Shown: positions 1 through 6,019, counted from the first letter of the stretch. The stretch is 6,340 bases of DNA from Lachnospiraceae bacterium (GCA_003488965.1 DNJW01000338.1:3452-9791); one strand, 5' to 3'. Program-made: numbers and translations. The notes: a model not told the origin generated them from the sequence alone.

Positions 1-19
1 GCAGACTCAAAATCAATAG

Positions 20-40
20 TTGAAAGAGCTTTTCTTTCAA
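20..40 (-). terminator. AT-rich hairpin after the sugar transferase gene (weak terminator or processing site)
   Basis: A perfect 8-bp inverted repeat (TTGAAAGA / TCTTTCAA) with a 5-nt loop begins 7 nt past the TAA of the sugar transferase gene. On the minus-strand transcript it is followed by CUAUUGAUUUUG, which has only a short U-run. The stem is mostly A-U, so it would be a poor intrinsic terminator by itself. It could cause partial termination or protect the 3' end of the upstream message while the operon continues to the left. The repeat is seen directly; its function is inferred. Confidence 0.35.
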
Positions 41-46
41 CCTTCT

Positions 47-1423
47 TTACCCTTCGTTCTTCCACTTCCCAATCATCTTGCTCTTCTCCTCCTCAAATCC
101 TTCCGTACTTTCCGGGGTGAACAATGTCTTCACCGTGAGCATAATCATTTTCAAATCCAGCAGAAGGCTCTGGTTCTCGATATACATCAAATCCAGCTTT
201 AGTTTGTCATAAGCGCTGGTATTGTATTTTCCGAAAATCTGTGCATATCCGGTCAGGCCTCCCTTCACCCGCATGCGATAGGCAAATTCCGGCACTTCCA
301 AACAATACTTCTTCACATGTTCCACCCGCTCCGGTCTTGGCCCTACCACGGACATATCCCCTTTCAGAATATTGAAAATCTGCGGCAGTTCGTCGATACG
401 GAATCTTCTTATCACACGCCCCACTTTTGTAATACGCGCATCATGTTCGGTGCAGGGAATCACTGCCCCTTCCTTCTCCGCATCCGGAATCATACTCCGG
501 AATTTAATAATCTCAAAAACTCTGCCGTTTACCGTGCATCTCTTTTGTTTGAAGAAAACCGGTCCGCCATCTTCCAGTTTGATTGCTATAGCGGTAACCG
601 CCATAGGAACTGCTGCAAAGATTAGCGCAATGATTGATACTGTCAAATCCAGCAGACATTTTGTCCTATATTTTCTGGCATCCAGATAGTGATATTCATA
701 TTTAAACAAGGGGGTATCAATTAATGTTCTCTCCTCAAAGCCCTGCAGGATAATGTCTGAGATTCTTGGAGTAATATACAAATTCTTTTTATGTTCAATG
801 CAGTATTCCATGGTACTTGTTCTGCTGCCTCTATCCACCTCATACAAGATGACGGTATCATATGGAGCAATTTTTGCATAAAGCTGTTCCTTCGTGCAAT
901 CTTCTATGCTAATACATTCCTTAATCCGGAAAAGATGCTCATATTTTTGTTTTAGCTTCCGCACAAATTCGGCCGAATCCTCTCCTCCATACAAAACTAG
1001 CGTCGCATTTGCATCTATATATCTGATAAAATACTGTTTTGTATAGACTGCCCAGACCGCCATGCCAAGAATCTGTATTCCTGCTGTGACAAGTCCCGGC
1101 AGAATATTCACATACCGGCGGCTTACCAGACAGCATTCCACATACAATACCGTATCGGCAATTCCGATTGCCAGAAACTGGGAAAAAATAATCTCACTGA
1201 TTTTATAAGTACCAATTTTATATGCCCGGTATAACTTTGCAAAATAGTTATAAATAATAAAATAAATGACAACACTGAACACACCGCCTGCTATACGGTT
1301 AACGCCAAATACAAACTGGTTATAAAAGCAGAACCAGACAATAAAAAACAAGGAAACAATATAAAAATTTACAATGTTCTTGGATTTAGATACCAGTTTA
1401 TCTTTTTCTTCTATCAGATTCAC
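47..1423 (-). CDS. Undecaprenyl-phosphate sugar-1-phosphate transferase (polyprenyl glycosylphosphotransferase, CpsE/WbaP type)
   Basis: This 458-residue membrane enzyme should transfer a sugar-1-phosphate from a UDP-sugar to undecaprenyl phosphate, the first step of repeat-unit synthesis. The N-terminal half shows about four membrane segments (roughly 18-38, 44-64, 76-96, 106-128) and then a cytoplasmic region (about 137-235). The C-terminal catalytic domain (about 250-458) starts with the membrane-inserted helix (254-282) and carries the family signatures: PVFFKQKR, KFRSM at 307-311, the Asp-Glu dyad in RIDELPQ (D344, E345), GDMSVVGPRPE at 355-365, GGLTGYAQ at 388-395, and the KLKLDLMYI end segment. 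Length is normal for the large CpsE/WbaP form. GGAGAUGAG just before the ATG serves as ribosome binding site, and the gene begins 26 nt after the LCP stop. The sugar donated cannot be read from sequence; galactose, glucose and N-acetylated sugars are all used in this family. Confidence 0.95.
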   Translation of the reverse strand: MNLIEEKDKLVSKSKNIVNFYIVSLFFIVWFCFYNQFVFGVNRIAGGVFSVVIYFIIYNYFAKLYRAYKIGTYKISEIIFSQFLAIGIADTVLYVECCLVSRRYVNILPGLVTAGIQILGMAVWAVYTKQYFIRYIDANATLVLYGGEDSAEFVRKLKQKYEHLFRIKECISIEDCTKEQLYAKIAPYDTVILYEVDRGSRTSTMEYCIEHKKNLYITPRISDIILQGFEERTLIDTPLFKYEYHYLDARKYRTKCLLDLTVSIIALIFAAVPMAVTAIAIKLEDGGPVFFKQKRCTVNGRVFEIIKFRSMIPDAEKEGAVIPCTEHDARITKVGRVIRRFRIDELPQIFNILKGDMSVVGPRPERVEHVKKYCLEVPEFAYRMRVKGGLTGYAQIFGKYNTSAYDKLKLDLMYIENQSLLLDLKMIMLTVKTLFTPESTEGFEEEKSKMIGKWKNEG

Positions 1424-1449
1424 ATTCTCATCTCCAATGCAGCAATGTT

Positions 1450-2445
1450 TTAATCCGCAGGCTCATAAAAAATATCAAGAACAAGTTGATAGAGCGCACT
1501 CTCATCGGCATAAAATTCATCATCCCCGCCGCCTGCATTGTCTGCCTGGCCGATACTTTTTCCAGGAACCGCAATAATCCGTCCGGCATCAAAATGATAG
1601 CCTCCCGTATTCACAGCCACATAAGCCATCTCATCTACTGTAATATCCGTAACTGCCCTATCTGATATTTTGTTAAATATTTTTATTAAAAGTGAAATAT
1701 CCTTCTTCGTCATTTCCCTTGCTCTGTTGACAAATTCTTCCAGAGGACTCCGCTTTCCTGCCCGGATATCTTTCAATACATTTAAATCCATTCCGCCTAA
1801 CATATCTGACACTGTCAGAACCCCGTCCATATCCACTGCCAGATATCCGTGAACCGGAATTCCATAAAAAAGACGGCTTACCGCTTTTACTTGATACTCA
1901 CAGCTTTTTTTCCCTCCATCGCCAAATTGGTGCTGAATTGCAACCGGCGCTGTTATCATACCTTCGCGGATGCCCTGTTCATCATATACGTCAATATCTA
2001 TCATGGTGCCGCAGTTAACCGGCAAAACAGTGATTGTCTGTTGATGGGAATTTAAGACCAGCAAGAACAACGCAGCGGCCCGCCCGCCGTTCTGGGCTTC
2101 TTTGACCGGCTCCCCATTGCTTTCTTTCTCAATTCCCATAAACAAAAAGGTGAGAATATCGTCATTATAGCGGTAATTATGCCCCTCATATCCGATTTGC
2201 CCCTTCTGCTGTTCCTCCGTCTTTACCGACATTACCGGAATATTCTGAACAGACTGCATGGTCTCGGCCGCATAGTTCTCCGTATGTCTTTCCAGATTAT
2301 ACTTCCCTGAAACTCCAAGAACCGTCAGGCTGCCGATTCCAAAAGCTGCCGCGCATAGGAGCCCCCCGCCTATCGCCATTAGTCTTTGTTCCCTCTGTTT
2401 TGCTTTCTGCTGCTTGTTTCCATTCCCTTTTTCTCTATTTCTCAT
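1450..2445 (-). CDS. LCP (LytR-CpsA-Psr) family protein, apparently catalytically degenerate
   Basis: This 331-residue protein has a short basic cytoplasmic N-terminus, one membrane anchor (about 23-46) and an extracellular LCP domain (about 95-325). LCP proteins attach capsule or teichoic-acid polymers from lipid carriers to peptidoglycan. Family features seen are TFLFMGIE (99-106), ALFLLVLN (125-132), the segment before TMIDIDVYD (147-155), AVSRLFYGIPVHGYLAVDMDG (188-208), DMLGGMDLNV (214-223), and an ending FYADESALYQLVLDIFYE typical of LCP proteins in Lachnospiraceae polysaccharide loci. Two normally conserved polar positions look lost. The Arg expected in the 'RD/RNTM' motif is Cys145 (PVNCGTM), and the Asp expected shortly after the Gly-rich stretch before ALFLLVLN is Ala124. 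The frame is otherwise intact. It overlaps the preceding small gene by 11 nt, implying translational coupling. The family call is firm. Loss of activity is inferred from motif comparison by memory; it could be a scaffold or use altered chemistry. Confidence 0.88.
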   Translation of the reverse strand: MRNREKGNGNKQQKAKQREQRLMAIGGGLLCAAAFGIGSLTVLGVSGKYNLERHTENYAAETMQSVQNIPVMSVKTEEQQKGQIGYEGHNYRYNDDILTFLFMGIEKESNGEPVKEAQNGGRAAALFLLVLNSHQQTITVLPVNCGTMIDIDVYDEQGIREGMITAPVAIQHQFGDGGKKSCEYQVKAVSRLFYGIPVHGYLAVDMDGVLTVSDMLGGMDLNVLKDIRAGKRSPLEEFVNRAREMTKKDISLLIKIFNKISDRAVTDITVDEMAYVAVNTGGYHFDAGRIIAVPGKSIGQADNAGGGDDEFYADESALYQLVLDIFYEPAD

Positions 2446-2662
2446 TTTTATACCCCATATCCGCTTTAGCGGACTTAAAAATCAATAAGAGTACAAAGCA
2501 AATTCCAAACACCACTGCCCCGTCCAGCCATCTCCTAATCCTTAAATGAAGCCCTGACTGTTCAGGAACCTGACTGTCCCCTTCCCTATTATGGGTTTCA
2601 TAAAATATCCTTTCCACGTCTCTTGTCAGCGCATCCATCCAATCCCTCCAGACTGTTCCCAT
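2435..2662 (-). CDS. Small single-pass membrane protein, unknown function (75 aa)
   Basis: I do not recognise this family. The 75-residue product has a polar, charged N-terminal region (about 1-40, with the possibly amphipathic start MGTVWRDWMDALTRDVERIF), a basic stretch RIRRW at 41-45, one hydrophobic segment (about 48-62) and a short Lys-rich tail. The basic residues before the hydrophobic segment suggest the N-terminus stays in the cytoplasm, with only a short tail outside. The start ATG is preceded by UUAGGA at suitable spacing. The stop overlaps the start of the LCP gene by 11 nt, so it is probably translated and coupled to it. By position it may accompany the LCP protein or the kinase/adaptor pair; that is inference only. 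Confidence 0.7.
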   Translation of the reverse strand: MGTVWRDWMDALTRDVERIFYETHNREGDSQVPEQSGLHLRIRRWLDGAVVFGICFVLLLIFKSAKADMGYKNEK

Positions 2663-2676
2663 TCTCTATTCCTAAT

Positions 2677-2775
2677 TCATCCGGTCACATCCATCACTGC
2701 CAGTGCCAGAACCGTTAGCAACAGCAGCAGCAATGCATATCTGATATAGCCTGCAATCCTTTTTCTGTTTTTCAT
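2677..2775 (-). CDS. Candidate 32-residue membrane miniprotein
   Basis: A 32-codon frame lies between the Ig-like protein gene (20-nt gap) and the 75-residue gene (14-nt gap), exactly filling the space between them. It begins MKNRKRIAGYIRY, a strongly basic cytoplasmic-type N-terminus, followed by a very hydrophobic stretch with a run of Leu (about residues 13-28) and a short DVTG end. This is the layout of a single-pass membrane miniprotein. The weak point is the ribosome binding site: AAAAGGG directly abuts the ATG, closer than usual. No homology can be claimed. If it is not translated, this is simply a 133-nt intergenic gap. Confidence 0.5.
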   Translation of the reverse strand: MKNRKRIAGYIRYALLLLLLTVLALAVMDVTG

Positions 2776-2795
2776 CCCTTTTCTCTGCTCTGCTG

Positions 2796-3584
2796 TTATT
2801 GCACAATAATGGTCAGCGGTACAGGCCGGGACTGATTGCCATCCGAATCCTCTGTCATAACAGTTGCCTGATAAATACCCTCCTGATTTACGTCATAACC
2901 GCTCACATGCAAATTACTGAATAAGGTTTCATAGCTGTCCTTATCGTCGGAAAGATTTCCTATCACATCTACCCATGCCGGAGCCTGTCCGGCTTCTATA
3001 TTGATTTCCGTTGCTTTCAGCGTCAGCACAGGCGCCCCTGCCGCCGTTTCATTTTCTGTTTCTTCTTCCGATTCGTCTATTTGAGAGGCATCCTGTTCAT
3101 TCCCTTCTTCTCCCCTCTGTCCGTTTTCTGGCACAGTTTCCTCTCTATTATTATCAGAAATATTTTCCTCTCTGCTGCCTTCCAGTCCCGTCCAAAAGCC
3201 TGACTGCATCAGCCACTCATCCTGCACTTCTATGCCGTCCTCCTCATCCGCTTCAAATACTGCCGGGAACTTGCGGGAACACTTTCCTGCATTGCCTGCT
3301 TTATCGCTGACGGCATAAAATACTACCACTGATTTTTCTTCCCTATTTTCCATTATTTTTTCAATCACAATGCTGCCCGTCATATCTCCATCTTCATTAT
3401 CAAAAGCAGCAATTCCTTCTAAAAGAGCGGATGTTTCCATCCCTTCCTGATAGACGGTATCCACATCCTGAAACTCAAAATGAGGCTTTTCCCTGTCGGT
3501 TCCCAAATAGAGCACTGCACAAGCCGCTGCCAGTGCTACGTCCGCCACGGCAAGCACAATACCGGTTATCCTGCCATTTTTCAT
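2796..3584 (-). CDS. Membrane-anchored protein with two Ig-like domains and an acidic linker
   Basis: The 262-residue product has one N-terminal membrane anchor (about 7-27) with no lipobox-type cleavage motif that I would trust, so it is probably an anchored extracellular protein. Domain 1 (about 34-110) has the pattern of bacterial Ig-like domains of the HYR/DUF5011 kind: an FDNEDGDMTG turn followed by VVVFYAVSDKAGN. A low-complexity linker rich in Glu, Asp, Asn and Gln (about 111-182) follows, then a second beta-rich domain (about 184-262) that ends with GIYQATVMTEDSDGN and a final beta strand. The exact Pfam family is not certain. The ATG follows the kinase stop directly (TAAATG), and its ribosome binding site GGAGGAG lies inside the last kinase codons, so the two are strongly coupled in translation. 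A role in binding the polymer or the cell wall next to the export machinery is plausible but inferred. Confidence 0.85.
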   Translation of the reverse strand: MKNGRITGIVLAVADVALAAACAVLYLGTDREKPHFEFQDVDTVYQEGMETSALLEGIAAFDNEDGDMTGSIVIEKIMENREEKSVVVFYAVSDKAGNAGKCSRKFPAVFEADEEDGIEVQDEWLMQSGFWTGLEGSREENISDNNREETVPENGQRGEEGNEQDASQIDESEEETENETAAGAPVLTLKATEINIEAGQAPAWVDVIGNLSDDKDSYETLFSNLHVSGYDVNQEGIYQATVMTEDSDGNQSRPVPLTIIVQ

Positions 3585-4346
3585 TTACTCCTCCTGATTC
3601 CTTATGCCGGATTCTCCCTCTGTCCTGCTTTTGCCGATGTCATCTCCATATTTCCCATAATATTTTCCGTAATACTTTCCATAGTACCTTCCGTAATGAC
3701 CATAATACCCTTTGCCGTCCATATCCACCTTGTTCAGAACCACGCCGAGAATGCGGCTTCCTGTTTTATCCAGCTGTTCCTTCACCGTCTGAACAAACTT
3801 ATAGCTTACCGCATTATTTTCTACCACCAGCACCGTACCGTCGCAGTTCTTTGCGGCTACTGCCGCATCTATCACGCTTCCTAAGGGGGGCGTATCTACA
3901 ATTACATAGTCAAAAGAGTTGCGCAGTACCTTAAGAATAGAAAGAAACCTTTCTCCTCCTAACAGCTCGCTGGGATTGGGCGGCACCGGTCCGGAAAAAG
4001 TAATGTAAAGATTTTCAACGTTTGTCCGGCATATGATATCCGGATACTCTGCCCTGCCGATTAGGCAATGAGTCAGTCCCTGTTTGACTGCCCCCGTCCG
4101 GTAACGGCCCACAAGCACTGATTTGCGCATGTCCGCATCAATCAGCATTGTCTTATTGCCCGCCTCTGCAAATGCTTTTGCCATTTCCATGGCAATGCTT
4201 GACTTCCCCTCATTCGGCGTACAGCTTGTTACCGCCACTATCTTTACCTCTTCCCCGCAGAATTCAATATTGGTCCGCAGTGTCTTAAAGGCTTCCCTTG
4301 TGCGGTAATCATCTGTTCTGTTAAACTGCAGCTTTACCTCCTGCAT
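3585..4346 (-). CDS. Bacterial tyrosine kinase (BY-kinase), CpsD/CapB/YwqD type
   Basis: This 253-residue cytoplasmic ATPase autophosphorylates on C-terminal tyrosines and, with the adaptor encoded just upstream, controls polymer length and export. Visible motifs are an N-terminal EAFKTLRTNI segment (18-27), Walker A TSCTPNEGKSS (40-50, Lys48), Walker A' LIDADMRKS (68-76), the GPVPPNPSELL motif (119-129), and Walker B YVIVDTPP (147-154). The tail (214-233) has ten tyrosines in YYGK-like repeats and is the expected phosphorylation cluster; a short charged tail follows. Length is normal for Firmicutes kinases that lack the Wzz part. AGGAGGAGG upstream supports the ATG chosen. The start lies 15 nt past the adaptor stop, in the same reading frame, and the stop is directly followed by the start of the Ig-like gene. 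Confidence 0.96.
   Translation of the reverse strand: MQEVKLQFNRTDDYRTREAFKTLRTNIEFCGEEVKIVAVTSCTPNEGKSSIAMEMAKAFAEAGNKTMLIDADMRKSVLVGRYRTGAVKQGLTHCLIGRAEYPDIICRTNVENLYITFSGPVPPNPSELLGGERFLSILKVLRNSFDYVIVDTPPLGSVIDAAVAAKNCDGTVLVVENNAVSYKFVQTVKEQLDKTGSRILGVVLNKVDMDGKGYYGHYGRYYGKYYGKYYGKYGDDIGKSRTEGESGIRNQEE
3648..3707 (-). repeat. In-frame repeats coding the tyrosine cluster of the kinase
   Basis: Residues 214-233 of the kinase consist of tandem units of the form (Y)YG(K/R/H), including three consecutive YYGK units. The DNA period in that core is 12 nt, but codons vary (TAC/TAT, GGA/GGG, AAA/AAG), so the repeat is older than a recent slippage event or is held by selection on the protein. BY-kinases usually have tyrosine-rich tails; the regularity here is notable. 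Confidence 0.85.
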
Positions 4347-4361
4347 GTTTCCATCCTCCTC

Positions 4362-5087
4362 CTACTTCCTCTTCTTTTTTCTCTTTCCCTTTTTCTCCCC
4401 GTCTGCTGCCACCGGTATCAGCGCAAGAGTACTTAGCCCCAAATATTTCTCTACATCCGCAGAGGACTTTATCGTATCATCCAGCAGATACCTTGCCGCA
4501 ATGACAATGCACACCAGCAAAACTCCTACAGCGCCTCCGACAAGCACCCATTTCGTAATGCTTGGCGCAGCCTTTTCCGTAGGCATATTGGCAGGCTCCA
4601 CTACATTTACTGCCTCAATATCCATCACGTTCTGGATATGGCTGCTGGCCGCTTCCCGGATACAGTTGGCTGTTTCCATGGCCTGCACAGGATCCGTATC
4701 TTTGACCGTAATTGATACAATACGCGTATCCGTAGGCGTATCCACGCGTACCTGCTGCAAAAGGTCTTTATACCCTTCCTCCAGTCCCAGCTTCTGGATG
4801 ACCTCTTCCAGCACATACCGGCTGTTAATCAGCTCAGCATAGTCTTTCGTCAGCTGTGTGCCCATCTGGACATCGCTATAAGTTACGGAGGCATCCTCCG
4901 CCTTATTCAAAATATAAATTTTTGTGGTAGATTCATACACCGGCACCAGCAGAAATTTGCTGATAATAAAGCAAAGCATCGCCGCAAACAGCCCGATACC
5001 GGCAATCATCCAGATATGGCCTAGCAGAATCTGGAACAGCTCCAGCAAATCTATTTCAATTTCTTCATTTTCTCTCCTATTTTCCAT
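4362..5087 (-). CDS. Wzz-family chain-length adaptor and kinase activator, CpsC/CapA/YwqC type
   Basis: The 241-residue membrane protein has a cytoplasmic N-terminus with the Wzz signature (EIEIDLLELFQILLGHIW), a first membrane segment (about 24-43), an extracellular loop with the usual YESTTKIYI strand and a helical region, a Pro-rich PANMPTEKAAPS motif just before the second membrane segment (about 180-199), and a cytoplasmic tail of about 40 residues ending in Lys/Arg-rich sequence. In Firmicutes this tail activates the partner kinase, which is encoded next. I start at the ATG at 5087 because AGGAG lies 8 nt before it; an in-frame GTG at 5105 adds six residues but would place that site inside the gene. 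The end of the gene is a 36-nt all-purine tract containing A AAA AAG in frame. Confidence 0.95.
   Translation of the reverse strand: MENRRENEEIEIDLLELFQILLGHIWMIAGIGLFAAMLCFIISKFLLVPVYESTTKIYILNKAEDASVTYSDVQMGTQLTKDYAELINSRYVLEEVIQKLGLEEGYKDLLQQVRVDTPTDTRIVSITVKDTDPVQAMETANCIREAASSHIQNVMDIEAVNVVEPANMPTEKAAPSITKWVLVGGAVGVLLVCIVIAARYLLDDTIKSSADVEKYLGLSTLALIPVAADGEKKGKRKKKRK
4374..4380 (-). other. A_AAA_AAG heptamer in frame near the end of the adaptor gene (possible -1 slippage site)
   Basis: The codons AGA AAA AAG place the heptamer A AAA AAG in the frame known to promote -1 slippage in bacteria, as in E. coli dnaX. Purine-rich GGGAAAGAG lies immediately upstream, within a tract resembling ribosome binding sequences. 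Slippage would replace the last three residues with 17 others (EEEVGGGWKHAGGKAAV) and stop at 4323-4321, inside the kinase gene. Lys/Arg-rich ends are common in this family, so the heptamer may be chance. Confidence 0.25.
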
Positions 5088-5095
5088 GAAAATTT

Positions 5096-5100
5096 CTCCT
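5096..5100 (-). promoter_or_regulatory. Ribosome binding site AGGAG that sets the adaptor start
   Basis: AGGAG ends 8 nt before the ATG at 5087-5085. It lies between the upstream in-frame GTG (5105) and this ATG, which favours the ATG as the true start of the Wzz-like gene. Confidence 0.75.
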
Positions 5101-5116
5101 ATCACAGTTTTCCGGC

Positions 5117-5842
5117 TTAAATATACCGGTCCGCTATCACTTGCATAGGATTGGCATGCAGCAATCTCTCCGTATATTCTTTCCCGTACTTTTTTTCAAG
5201 ATATCTGGCACAGTCCAAAAGCGCCGGAGTTCTTCTTTGGCTGCCGTGGGCATCCGTTGCAACAAAATGGACCAGTTCCTTTTTCAGCAGCTTCCGTACC
5301 TCTTGTTTCTCCTTCCATCCAAACTGCCCTAATATACTTCCGGCATTGACCTGTATATAACAGCCCATGGCAATCAAGTCTTCCACATACTCTGCTCTGG
5401 CACATACGCTGCCGTACCGCTCCGCATGGGCAAGAATCGGCCGGTATCCGGCCAAAAGCATCTGATAAATGCCCTTCCTGATATAATCCAGTTCATCCAT
5501 CGGTCCAAATTCCACCAGCACATAACCAGAACCTGCCATGGTACACGCCTGCTTTTCTTCCAGTACATGTACTGTCTCGCTGGAATAATAAAACTCATTT
5601 CCTGCATACAGCTGTATCCCCATCCCGGACTCTCTGCTTTTCTTGTCCAGCTGGTCTATAAGCGCCTTTACCTTCCCTGCTCCGGCACTGTTTCGCATCG
5701 GTTTATGGTGGGGCGTCAGAATGATGCCTTCTATCCCGTTTTCCTCTGCAATTTTTAACATTTTCATGCTTGTTTCAAAATCTCTGGCTCCATCGTCTAT
5801 CCCCGGCAGGATATGGGAATGGATATCTATATAACCTTTCAT
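5117..5842 (-). CDS. PHP-type protein-tyrosine phosphatase, CpsB/YwqE family
   Basis: The 241-residue metal-dependent phosphatase removes phosphate from the tyrosine tail of the partner kinase. All metal-binding motifs of the PHP fold are present: DIHSHILPGIDDG at 6-18 (His8, His10, Asp16), TPHH at 43-46, Glu83 in GNEFYY, Glu111 in VEFGP, LAHAERY at 137-143 (His139, Glu141, Arg142), and TDAHG at 196-200 (Asp197, His199). Length is typical for CpsB/YwqE. An in-frame TAA lies two codons before the ATG, so this is the first possible start; AGGAG is present but 13 nt away, which is long. It is the first complete gene after the promoter region, and the adaptor follows after a 29-nt gap. Being first in the operon, with adaptor and kinase next, matches Gram-positive capsule loci. 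Confidence 0.96.
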   Translation of the reverse strand: MKGYIDIHSHILPGIDDGARDFETSMKMLKIAEENGIEGIILTPHHKPMRNSAGAGKVKALIDQLDKKSRESGMGIQLYAGNEFYYSSETVHVLEEKQACTMAGSGYVLVEFGPMDELDYIRKGIYQMLLAGYRPILAHAERYGSVCARAEYVEDLIAMGCYIQVNAGSILGQFGWKEKQEVRKLLKKELVHFVATDAHGSQRRTPALLDCARYLEKKYGKEYTERLLHANPMQVIADRYI

Positions 5843-5904
5843 GCCTTATCTATAGCTCCTGCATTGGTATCTTTTCCGGTTATTTTCCGTTTTGTTCTTT
5901 TGGG

Positions 5905-5936
5905 GAGGTACAGCCGCACCCCTGCAGCTGCACCCC
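5905..5936 (-). promoter_or_regulatory. Strong hairpin in the 5' leader of the polysaccharide operon
   Basis: On the minus-strand transcript GGGGUGCAGCUGC (5936-5924) pairs fully with GCGGCUGUACCUC (5917-5905): 13 pairs including three G-U pairs, closing a 6-nt AGGGGU loop. The three wobble positions would be A-C mismatches on the opposite strand, so the structure fits RNA made in the direction of the operon. It lies between the candidate promoter and the phosphatase start. It is followed by CCCAAAAGAACAAAACGG and not by a U-run, so it is not a standard terminator. It might be a protein-binding or antitermination element (polysaccharide operons in Clostridia can be controlled by the NusG paralogue LoaP, which recognises a leader hairpin), but no such match is shown. 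Confidence 0.6.
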
Positions 5937-5985
5937 ATGCCTGTCTGTCAACAGAAAAACAGATTTATCTTACAATTCCCGCTTA

Positions 5986-6016
5986 TCAACTATTATTAAT
6001 ATTTAAATTCAACTAT
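5986..6016 (-). repeat. Two ATAGTTGA direct repeats around the promoter -10 region
   Basis: The octamer ATAGTTGA occurs at 6016-6009 and 5993-5986, with starts 23 bp apart (about two helical turns). One copy begins in the -35 element and the other overlaps the -10 end. The arrangement would suit an operator, but in such AT-rich DNA an 8-bp repeat can be chance. Confidence 0.3.
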
Positions 6017-6019
6017 CAA
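5992..6019 (-). promoter_or_regulatory. Candidate sigma-A-type promoter of the polysaccharide operon
   Basis: TTGATA (6019-6014, 5 of 6 matches to the -35 consensus) is separated by 16 bp from AATAAT (5997-5992, 5 of 6 matches to the -10 consensus). A T-rich stretch just upstream (about 6040-6020) could act as an UP element. Transcription would start near 5985, giving a leader of about 140 nt. Other AT-rich hexamers nearby could also serve, so the exact choice is uncertain. Confidence 0.5.

Noticed and set aside
3431..3934. Long plus-strand open frame (167 codons) opposite the kinase and Ig-like genes.
   Set aside because: It lies antisense to two well-supported genes, has a Ser/Pro/Arg/Leu-rich composition typical of antisense frames, and shows no domain.
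4345..4842. Plus-strand open frame of 165 codons opposite the adaptor gene.
   Set aside because: Antisense to a clear Wzz-family gene; its Ser/Thr-rich translation shows no recognisable motif.
5088..5105. GTG at 5105 as an alternative adaptor start.
   Set aside because: The AGGAG at 5100-5096 would fall within the coding region, and it is ideally placed for the ATG at 5087.
5846..5938. A 30-codon leader reading frame on the minus strand (starts MGCSCRGAAV, stops 3 nt before the phosphatase ATG) overlapping the leader hairpin.
   Set aside because: No credible ribosome binding site before its ATG, and its first codons lie inside the stable hairpin. The close stop is suggestive of coupling but not enough to call a leader peptide.
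5946..5951. Perfect TTGACA on the minus strand as a -35 element.
   Set aside because: At 16-18 bp downstream there is only GC-rich hairpin sequence and nothing resembling a -10 element; the AT-rich pair further upstream is a better promoter.
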